Of a DNA stretch of 64,000 bases, positions 55,510 to 64,000 are shown piece by piece (positions within the stretch are counted from its first letter, which is position 1; each line of letters starts with the position of its first letter). This stretch comes from Phalacrocorax aristotelis (lineage: Eukaryota > Chordata > Aves > Suliformes > Phalacrocoracidae). The stretch lies in contig NC_134288.1 of NCBI RefSeq assembly GCF_949628215.1, positions 2,666,001-2,730,000 of the forward strand, in the 5' to 3' direction. Position numbers and translations under genes: made by a program. Below the pieces are notes generated by a model. That model was given only the letters and a program-made list of their open reading frames with translations. It did no database searches and was not told where the DNA came from.

Positions 55510-58509
55510 ATGGATCCGAGGCTGCTGGACCTCCCCCTCGGGGTCAAAATCCCTGTGTTGCCCGGCTCCAAGCCTGTCTTCTGCAGGGCAAAGCTGGGGG
55601 AAAAGGTAAACGAAGCAGAAAGGGGTAGAAAAGCTCTCTTCTTTTACGGGGTCCCCGTCATTCAGAGAAGGGGCGGCCTTGTGCCCACCTGCTCTACAGC
55701 GGGAGCTGCAGCCCTTCAGTCGCACAGGGCTGGGGAGGCGCGGGGAGCGCGTGGCTCCATGGTGCCAAGAGGAAGGAGGACTTGCCCCATAGCGGTGCTC
55801 CAGGCTGGCCAGAGCTGGATGGAGAGGAGTCTTCCAGCTACCTTTAGCTTTGCACAAGCACAGCTTGGCACCTCTGGGGAGCAGCGCAATCCTGTTTTGC
55901 AACAAGGGTGAATTGCCTGAGGAAAAGGCATGGCTGTAGGCAACATTGCAGCTCAGCTCCTTACAGGTGCAGCACGGGGTGCACCCCTCTCACCCCCGCA
56001 GTAAACAGCTCCTTGTCTGCCTCCAGCACCGGTAGAGATAGCCACCGGACGGGGGGGTGTAGGCAGAGGCCGCCTTCTCCGCTGGAGAGTCTCTGATGTA
56101 GCGAGAGCTCTCCTCTGGGTGGGAAGCAAGCCAGGGACTAGCCTGTACCTCGGAGCTTTGGAAATGCCAGCCTGTGTGTGTGAGGAGCTCGGAAGCATGT
56201 TCGTCTCCGCTGCTCTCTCCTGACCTGGAGTTCATCCTCTGGAACATCTCCCTTACAGCTTCAGCGGCCCTCATGCTATTTTGACCTGGGAGATCCCTAC
56301 GGTCGCCGACTGCCCACAGAGTACAACAGCCTGCATGACCCCCATCTCCGGGCCTACCACAAACGCCAAGACAACCTGCAGAGGCTGAAGAGAGGGGGTT
56401 TCGTCACCAGCGATGGCAAGGTAGGTTTGGCCGATAGTCGTCGGGCCGATAAAAACGGTTCCCTCCGAGCGGGGTTCCCTGAGCGCAGAGGGAGCACGTG
56501 CAGAGGAGCAGCCCCCCTCCCGCTGGGTTTGGGCTGTTTCGGGGAAGGCAGCCTGCTGCCAGTAGCTGGCTTGACAGCGTTCGGGCGATTTCTGCCCTCG
56601 TCTCTCCGTAGGTGGTTTGCACTCTGAAGGAGTTCAACGAGTACAGGCAGTATCTGACCGGACTCAAGCTGGAGGCAGAGTACGTGTTCAGGCGAGAGGA
56701 GGTAGGCAAAGCGCAGTGTTGGCGGACGCCTGTCAGCGGCACGGTGCCGAGGGCTGGGGCTTGGCTCGCGGCATCTCGGGGGGGGCGCTCAGTGCAGAAG
56801 AGACGAGGGCTGTGCTCGTGGGCCAGGCGTGGTGCCGGGGAAAGGACTAGCCGGCTCAGAGCTGAGCCAGCGCAGGGTGCTGGGGTGGGCACGGGCAGGA
56901 AGGTCATGTGCGAGCCCGCGTTGTCCTGAGGGAACCCTTCTCTTGTGCCCTCGCCGCATGGCTGAAGCAGAGCGCTGGCCTGGGCCCGCGTGAAGCCTCA
57001 GCACGCAGGGGCGGGAGCGCTTGTCTGGGCAACGGCGAGCCACAACGCGGTGTCACCTTGCAGGAAAGGCTTCGGTAACGCCTGGCCACGTTAAGGGATG
57101 CCCACAAACCGCTGGGGACAATCGACGCTTCGTGCCTGCTGGAGCAGCTGCGGCAGCCTCAAAGACCATCTTGCCCACCTCCACCCGCGAGCAGAAAGAT
57201 CTCCCTGAAATCGGGGCGCTGCAGGAGGCTGAAAGCAGCTTTGGATGAAGGCCAAACCTGCTCCCAACCTGAGCTGGGACAGGAAGGTGCTGAGCTGCCC
57301 AGGAGGGTCAGTAGCGGTGCTGACTCCGGCAAGCAGCCAGACCGCGCTGCAGACAGCGTGTCCAGAGCTGCGTCTCAACAACAAGCCGCAACAGAAGCCC
57401 AGAAGCTTGAAGAGGTGGCTGAGGCTGTGGTGTGGGAAGTGTTGCAGAGGGTGAAGGCTCCTCGGGCTCAGGCTGCCTGCGTTTTAAGGAGGGCTGCCCA
57501 GGGGATCAGGGGAAGCTTGTGTGGCAGCGCCGGAGGAGCAGAGCCTTCGGAGACTTCTCCTTCACTTTGCCAGCAGGAAATCGGACGGGTGGCCAAAGAG
57601 CTCGTAGCAACCGTGCTGGAGAGCTTGGCAAAGGCTTTGACATCCAGCACGGCCGCAGCGTGTGAGCCAGGGCCGGCAGGCAGGCGGAAGGAGCGACCTG
57701 TTGCCGGAGGAGCCACCCGAGCCGAGGAAGAGAAATCGGGGCAAGCTGAAACAGCAGCTTCCGATGGAGCGTCTGCAGAGGCTTCCCTGGACAAACTCAT
57801 CAGAGAAGTTGTTGACGGCGTTTGCTGCACCTTGGAATCCTTTGCAACTTCTCAGGTTGAACGAGACCCTAGCTGCAAATATTCCAACAGCCTGGAGCTT
57901 CCTGGGAGAAATCTCTCCAAGAGACAGGCGCAGCCATCCCAGGCGCCTTTCTCAAGGCAGGCTGTGGAACAAGCACAGGGACTCCCCAGAGCATCTCAAC
58001 AGCAGAGCCTGGAAGCAAGCAAGGGACCAAAGTCGCTTGCCTTGCAGCCACTGCCAAACAGAGTCGCTGCTGATGCCTCGCAACTCAGTGGCACGACTGC
58101 CGGGGAGAGCATCCAAAATGCCTCCTCCGGAGTTCAGCAGCACCACGCCGAACGGGCTGGGTATGCCACAACCGTTGTCCCTGAGGTTCTTGCAACGGCG
58201 CCGAAGTTCGAGCGAGAACTGACGCCGAAGCCGACAGCCTTAGCCAACACTTTGGCTATAAGGACCATGGCAAGCCGCATCATCGACTCTGTTTTAGAGC
58301 GGAGCTGTCAACCCGGGCCTGCCCTGAGTCCCAGACTGAATTTTGGAAGGTGCGTCGCAAAGCTGCCTGCACCATCAGATGGAAAGGAGAGCTATCCCGC
58401 TGAGGACGTCCTCCCCTCCGTGTGCCCACACTTCTCCGGACAGCCCGTCGTCCGGCGGGTGCGAAGCCCCCTGCCCGGGCAGGAGCACAGCGCAGAGCAG
58501 TGCGCGTAA
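55510..58509 (+). pseudogene. FSIP2-like: FSIP2-like, unit 8, premature stop in exon 5
   Basis: Exon layout as in the other units: 55510-55605, 56259-56420, 56612-56701 and 57064-58509. The fifth codon of exon 5 is TAA (57076-57078) where other units have CAA, so the protein would end after 120 residues and lose all four helices. The rest of exon 5 is still open, with no further damage seen, so the change is recent. Splice sites, promoter and poly(A) signal look whole. A sequencing error at this single base cannot be excluded. Confidence 0.83.
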
Positions 58510-58672
58510 AGCTTGTGCAAGGCGAGCCCCAGCAGCCCGTGTCAGAAAGGAGGGTGTTAGCTGGCAGGCTTGTGGACACTGTCCTGAGGAGGTGTGTGGC
58601 AGGAGAGGTGTAGAAGAGCCCCTGGGCAGCTCCACCAGGCAGCACACACAGACCTTACGCCCTTGTGCTCGC

Positions 58673-58678
58673 AATAAA
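58673..58678 (+). promoter_or_regulatory. Poly(A) signal AATAAA, unit 8
   Basis: AATAAA intact, although the gene copy has an early stop. Confidence 0.85.
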
Positions 58679-58992
58679 GAGCTCACTCCCAAGTGCTTGC
58701 TTGTGCCTACCTACGTTCAAGCCAGCCCAGGCTGTGTCTGGGCATTTTCCCTGCGGCAATCTCCCTCGTCTTTTTCCCTCCTGCGGCCTCCGTCACGCTA
58801 AGACCCGATTTTAGAGGGAATCTTAACCACGGAGGCGAGAAGTAGCCAGCATTTTTGTCTTGTTTAGCAAGCTTTGCTGCCAGGCTAGCGGAGGGGACGG
58901 GTCCGGTTCTAGGAGGCCTGGCTTTCACCTTCTGTGAGGGACAATGTTGGCCTTCGCCTTGAGATCCTTTTTGCAGGGCCCTTTCTCCTCAG

Positions 58993-61900
58993 GCCAAGCT
59001 CCCCCAGAAGCTCTGCACAGATAGGTGCTGTCACTGCGCCTGGGATGGGCGGTGGCCTCTCCACCCGGGGCCCGCTCTGCCACGTGTTGTTTGGGTCTGG
59101 TCTGTCCTGAGCGGGGAGGCAGGTATGTTGTGGAGGCCCAGAATGGTGCACGGGAGCAGGTTCGCATGAGCAGCCCGTGCCAGGGCTCAGCCAGAGGGGA
59201 GCGGCGGGAGCAACCCCCTCTTGAACGGGAGCTCACTACCCTGCTGTGCCGCACACGGGCTTGGCCTTGGACGGTCTCCCATGGAGCATCCCCTGGGGAA
59301 GGGAGGCCTTCGGTCCCACAAGGAGACAAGGCCGAGGGTTGACAGTTGACATTCAAACGCTAACTGCTCGGCGGTGGAAATTTGTGACCGAGGAACGATC
59401 CGGCACGGAGGGCAAGGAGGCCCCACTGCGAGAAGGGGTTGACCTGGCTGGAAGCAGGGGTGCCAGAGACAGCAGGACTCCCTGCAAGGGAGTGCAGTTT
59501 CCCTGGGTGATTAGAAACAGCCTCGGCACTGCCTTGTAGCCATCCTGGAACGGAAGCTCTCAGGGGCCACCTCTGACTGGCCAGCAGAGCTGCTCTGGGA
59601 GATGGGCCCACGGCCCAGCTGAGGTGCCCCAGGCAAACCGCTCAAACTGCTCACGGGATGGGCGCTGGTGCAAGGGGAGGGAAGGAACCTGCTTGTGATG
59701 CATCATTGCCGACTCCAGGTAGAGCCGCTCTGCCCAATGCATTGTTCGGGTTTTTTGGTTTAGCTTGGTTGTTTTTCGTATTCAAGCACAAACGTGGGTT
59801 TAGTTTGCCTCGAGGGGTGCCGTAAAAATTCCCCAATAGCAGGAAACAGAGCCCAGCCTACCCAGAGAACCTCTCGAGTCTTTGGTTTACCACTCTGCCC
59901 ATCTGCAGAGAGAAAGTAACCCCAGCTGCAGGGAGCCTACAGCGGGCACCTGGAGGGGCCCTCACAGCCCTGCGACACCGGCAACAAGGGACATGTTGTG
60001 CAGGCGTTCTTTAGCTCTAACTTCTGGAAGGCCTTCCCACAGGAACTGCTATGTATCGGAGGCTGTGAGCAGTGGCTCGAGGTAAGGCGTGAGCTCCCTC
60101 AGTCTCTCTCTCCACCCCAGCCTCTTTCCCGGGACAATGCCAGCCCTTCAGGATCACCAGCACTCGTCCCCACACCTCCACAGCCAGCCCCTCTCTCCCC
60201 CAGGCTAAAGGCGTCCTTCTCTCCTGGCTGGCCAAACCAGAGGTCCCTCGTGTTCCCTGGCAAGACGGTCAGCACGCAGACGCAGAGAGGGAAATGCTCG
60301 CTGCAGGCAGCTAGGTATGCTCCCGAGCACCTTGGCTGCCCCTGGAGCAGCCAGCCCCTCGGGCCCTCTTCTCACTCATGTCAGCACCAGAAAACACCAG
60401 CAGCCAAACCACCTTCCCTCTGCTACTCCAGCCCTGCCCGGTCACTCTGGATTCTGTTCTGAATTGCCTTCTTTCTGTTCGTGCCCTCTCCTCGACTGGA
60501 ATGGCAAAACCCCGTGACACGGGGGTGAGAATATCTTTGTAAGCAAACTGGCTGGCAGGATGGAGACACGCAGCGCCGCGTGCCTCTGTCGCCTCTGCAC
60601 CCCGGCCCCTGCCGAGGCTTTCGGCAGAGACCGCCTTCCTCCTGCCCTCGCTGAGCTCCTGGGCTCAGAAGTGCCGTGAACTTCAGTGGGTCTCTTTGCA
60701 GGGACGTCACCACGCTCGTAACATCGCAGGCTGTCCCAGCTGATGTGTGGCCATGGGATCCTCTCCGTGAGCTTTACCGATACCCCAACACACCGCAGTG
60801 TGCTGGTTTTGGCTGACAAGGCGTTAATTCTCCTCCCCGTGGGGCGCCGGCTACCTTTCCAGCTTCCCGCGCTCTGCCACGTCGGCGGGAGGCTGGCAGG
60901 GGCAGAGGGGCAGGGCCACGGCGGGGGCGGCTGCCCGCCGCTGCCCAACGGCATGTTCATTCCGTAGCATGTGACACCATGGCCAGTATATTAAGGGGGG
61001 GGCAGTTTTCGGCTCGGAAGAGGCGGGCCGTGGGGCGGGCGGGCGCCTGCGTCGCGTGGCGTATTTCCGCCCTTCATTCCCCTCCCCCGCCCCGCCCGGG
61101 TTTTGCGCCTCTCGTTGTTCTCATTTCCATTGCATTGTTGTTGTTTGGGTTTTTTTTCGAAATCTTAATCATCGAACTGTTCTTATCTGAACCCACGAGC
61201 GTTACCCTTCTGATTCTCTCCCCGATCTGCCCGTGGGGGAGTGAGCGAGCGGCTGTGCGGGGCTGAGCTGCCGGCTAAACCACGACACACAGGTAAGGAG
61301 CGGTCTCTGTTTTTAAAGTGATGGAACCCCAGAGGTGTGACACAACTTCCAAGGGGGTCTTAGTTTAGCTAGTTCCTGTCACTTTTGTGACTCCCTGACT
61401 TGCACTGCACAGGGCGTTCTGCTCTGCCTTGCCTGGCTTCTTACAGGCAGAGCCCGGCGGATGCACGGTCTGGCGTCTGCTGCGGCTCTCGGGCGTCCCT
61501 GTGCTTTCCAGCTGCAGAGGAACTGCACACAGGGCCTCGCACGTCCCCTACCGGGACCACATACAGCTCCGGCAGCGCTTCCTGAGGGTGCAAATGTCTG
61601 TGAACACGGCGCAAGGGGCGTCGCTGTTGTGGCTGAGGAGCCAACGCCGCAGGGAGAGGGGAGTCGGGGCACAGCCGATGCCGCTCCTGCGCTTGCAAAG
61701 CAGGAGAAGAGCGGCAGCTGGCGCATGTGCAAGAGGCTGCTTTGGAAGCAGAGGAGCATGGTTCCTGGGCCGTGCACTTTGCTGTTTCCCGCGAGACCCA
61801 CGGTAATCATCGGCACGTACCATTTATTACTCTCCCTGTTTCTTGCCTTTGTTTAACAAGAGAGCCTGGCAGGACCTCTCCCGTTTCAAAGCTGCCACGA

Positions 61901-62290
61901 CGACCTGAGGAGGACAGGCGACGCACCACCGATCCCAAACGCGGGCACGCAGTCGTTAGGCTCGATGGTCGGGCCGCCGTTCAGCAGGACCTAGACGGGC
62001 TGGAGGAAGGGGCCATCGGCGACCTCACCGCATCCAGCCCCAAAGCGGTAGGAAGTGAGAGCCGAAGCGAGCAGCAGAGACGAGGGCGGGGGAGGCTGAC
62101 TGGGAAGGGGGCAGAGAGGTGCCTGGGCTGAAGGGGAGCCTGAGGAAAGGGCAGGGGAGGGGTTTCCCTCGGCCTCTGTTTGCCTTCTGCGTTGTTTCTC
62201 AAGACGCGAATCGGGAATTGGATGTTGACTGCTGTGGGCCAACAATCCAATTCAGTGCAGTCGCCTGACTCGAGGCTGCTTTGCCCGTGA
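58993..62290 (+). other. Candidate second gene, units 8-9
   Basis: Counterpart of 6729-10036, open in the same frames. Confidence 0.3.
60799..61287 (+). mobile_element. Solo LTR, avian ERV fossil, unit 9
   Basis: Same insertion, short form, closest to unit 8. Confidence 0.85.
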
Positions 62291-62399
62291 CAGGGAAGAG
62301 GTCTAAAAAGGAAAAGGGGGAAAGCTGAGCTAAGAAGGAGCCTCTCTGCTGTGGCCGTTCCTTGCATCTCTTCCCGCTTGTCGAGGATGCCTGCTTTGC

Positions 62400-62510
62400 T
62401 TCACAGAATCGCAGAGGAGTTGAGGTGGGAAGGGCCCTGTGGAGATGACCTCTCAAAGCGCGCTCAGCAAGAGCGGGTGGCCCACAGGCCTGTCCCATGG
62501 TCCGGTGGGC
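62400..62510 (-). mobile_element. CR1 remnant, unit 9
   Basis: Counterpart of 2705-2815. Confidence 0.6.
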
Positions 62511-62595
62511 GGCAGCCGGGCGGCGGCACGGCAACGCAGCGATGTGACAACGCTGCAACGTGACAACGGTGTGATGCGACAATGCCCCGTGGCTC

Positions 62596-62749
62596 TATAT
62601 AGCCGCTCGCTGGGAGCCTCTGGAGCGAGCGGAGTCAGCGCAGGGTCGCAGCTCCACGAGAGCTCTTGGAAGGAGCCGCGGAGCGCCGTCTCACTGCTGG
62701 CGTCCGAAAGGCAGACGCACTGCCGAGTGCACTGGGAGAGAGGAGAGAG
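62596..62749 (+). promoter_or_regulatory. TATA promoter and exon 1, unit 9
   Basis: TATATA at 62596, donor at 62749/62750. Confidence 0.7.
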
Positions 62750-62939
62750 GTGAGCAGCGGGGCCGACGGAGAGGGCTCAGCCGGGGAGCCCCGGGTGTGG
62801 CAGGGTTGCTCTGGGGCCTTGGCACATGCCCTTTCTTGCAAGTGCCATGCAGGAGGCTTCTTGAGCTGGCACCTGAGTGTCTGTGTCTTCCTAGCTCGGG
62901 CACAGGAGACGGCACCTGGGAGAAGGAGCTACTGGGCTG

Positions 62940-64000
62940 ATGGATCCGAGGCTGCTGGACCTCCCCCTCGGGGTCAAAATCCCTGTGTTGCCCGGCTCCA
63001 AGCCTGTCTTCTGCAGGGCAAAGCTGGGGGAAAAGGTAAACGAAGCGGAAAGGGGTGGAAAAGCTCTCTTCTTTTACGGGGTCCCCGTCATTCAGAGAAG
63101 GGGCGGCCTTGTGCCCACCTGCTCTACAGCGGGAGCTGCAGCCCTTCAGTCGCACAGGGCTGGGGAGGCGCGGGGAGCGCGTGGCTCCATGGTGCCAAGA
63201 GGAAGGAGGACTTGCCCCATAGCGGTGCTCCAGGCTGGCCAGAGCTGGATGGAGAGGAGTCTTCCAGCTACCTTTAGCTTTGCACAAGCACAGCTTGGCA
63301 CCTCTGGGGAGCAGCGCAATCCTGTTTTGCAACAAGGGTGAATTGCCTGAGGAAAAGGCATGGCTGTAGGCAACATTGCAGCTCAGCTCCTTACAGGTGC
63401 AGCACGGGGTGCACCCCTCTCACCCCCGCAGTAAACAGCTCCTTGTCTGCCTCCAGCACCGGTAGAGATAGCCACCGGACGGGGGGGTGTAGGCAGAGGC
63501 CGCCTTCTCCGCTGGAGAGTCTCTGATGTAGCGAGAGCTCTCCTCTGGGTGGGAAGCAAGCCAGGGACTAGCCTGTACCTCGGAGCTTTGGAAATGCCAG
63601 CCTGTGTGTGTGAGGAGCTCGGAAGCATGTTCGTCTCCGCTGCTCTCTCCTGACCTGGAGTTCATCCTCTGGAACATCTCCCTTACAGCTTCAGCGACCC
63701 TCATGCTATTTTGACCTGGGAGATCCCTACGGTCGCCGACTGCCCACAGAGTACAACAGCCTGCACGACCCCCATCTCCGGGCCTACCACAAACGCCAAG
63801 ACAACCTGCAGAGGCTGAAGAGAGGGGGTTTCGTCACCAGCGATGGCAAGGTAGGTTTGGCCGATAGTCGTCGGGCCGATAAAAACGGTTCCCTCCGAGC
63901 GGGGTTCCCTGAGCGCAGAGGGAGCACGTGCAGAGGAGCAGCCCCCCTCCCGCTGGGTTTGGGCTGTTTCGGGGAAGGCAGCCTGCTGCCAGTAGCTGGC
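62940..64000 (+). CDS. FSIP2-like: FSIP2-like, unit 9, 5' part only
   Basis: Coding exons 62940-63035 and 63689-63850 are present and intact (86 residues). The window ends in intron 3. K13 is present, and the R35 codon is CGA (silent). It has the unit 7 and 8 markers: 5-bp loss before the start codon and 4-bp gain in intron 3. Whether it shares the unit 8 stop cannot be seen. Confidence 0.82.

Larger units (their letters stand above)
52266..59695 (+). repeat. Array unit 8 (7430 bp)
   Basis: Has the right-half markers of units 7 and 9 and no LTR duplication. Its FSIP2-like copy carries a premature stop. Confidence 0.97.
1..64000 (+). repeat. Tandem array of ~7.43-kb units (8.6 copies)
   Basis: The whole window is a direct tandem repeat. 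The same landmarks return in the same order and strand at 7431, 7436, 7441, 7517, 7431, 7507, 7502 and 7430 bp spacing. The length differences come from a few indels: a 10-bp GCGTG expansion and a 76-bp duplication inside the solo LTR, a 5-bp loss in intron 4 of unit 2, and a set of small indels in units 7 to 9. Each unit holds a complete FSIP2-like gene with promoter and poly(A) signal, so this is a gene array and not a simple satellite. The unit start is set arbitrarily at window base 1. Neither edge of the array is inside the window. Confidence 0.98.
59696..64000 (+). repeat. Array unit 9 (partial, 4305 bp)
   Basis: Closest to unit 8. The window ends in intron 3 of its FSIP2-like gene, so its coding state is unknown. 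Confidence 0.97.

Noticed and set aside
1-64000. Assembly artefact from repeated insertion of the same sequence
   Set aside because: Units differ by private substitutions and indels in coding, intronic and spacer parts, so they are distinct copies. The copy number itself may still be compressed.
1-64000. Processed (retrocopied) gene family
   Set aside because: Every copy keeps four introns with GT-AG borders, a TATA promoter and spacer DNA, so amplification was by DNA duplication.
1-64000. CRISPR array, rRNA or tRNA repeats
   Set aside because: The repeat unit is far too long for CRISPR and holds no rRNA or tRNA signatures that I can see.

Overview
The window is almost certainly from a bird. 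Two markers point there: a piece of a CR1 LINE lies next to the promoter in every unit, and every unit carries a solo LTR of the common avian endogenous-retrovirus type that opens TGTGCTGGTTTTGGCTG and closes TAAACCACGACA. The DNA is GC-rich and the genes have introns with GT-AG borders. The species and chromosome cannot be told from the sequence.

The whole window is one head-to-tail tandem array with a period of about 7.43 kb. Counting from base 1, unit starts are 1, 7432, 14868, 22309, 29826, 37257, 44764, 52266 and 59696. That gives eight full units of 7430 to 7517 bp and a ninth cut off by the window end. Units differ by scattered substitutions and a few short indels, so they are separate copies and not one sequence repeated by error. 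No flanking single-copy DNA is present.

Each unit has the same layout (unit 1 coordinates): exon-like segments of an unidentified older gene (214-386, 509-619, 1007-1103); the solo LTR (1104-1592), which sits exactly at the splice donor of the third segment; further exon-like segments (1752-2107, 2166-2352, 2509-2595); a CR1 remnant (about 2705-2815); a TATA promoter (2901); and a five-exon gene on the + strand (non-coding exon 1 about 2931-3054, coding 3250-6245, AATAAA at 6409). About 1 kb of spacer follows, holding two more exon-like segments (6729-6858 and 7369-7454).

The five-exon gene encodes a 597-residue protein that I recognise as a short paralogue of fibrous sheath-interacting protein 2 (FSIP2), a sperm-tail protein. 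It keeps the FSIP2 N-terminus, then has a long last exon with four amphipathic helices that fit the pattern by which PKA-anchoring proteins bind the regulatory subunit. It stops far short of the nearly 7000 residues of mammalian FSIP2. Units 1 to 7 have intact reading frames, unit 8 has a premature stop, and unit 9 is cut by the window end. The picture is a testis-type gene family expanded by unequal exchange, with mosaic units showing continuing recombination.
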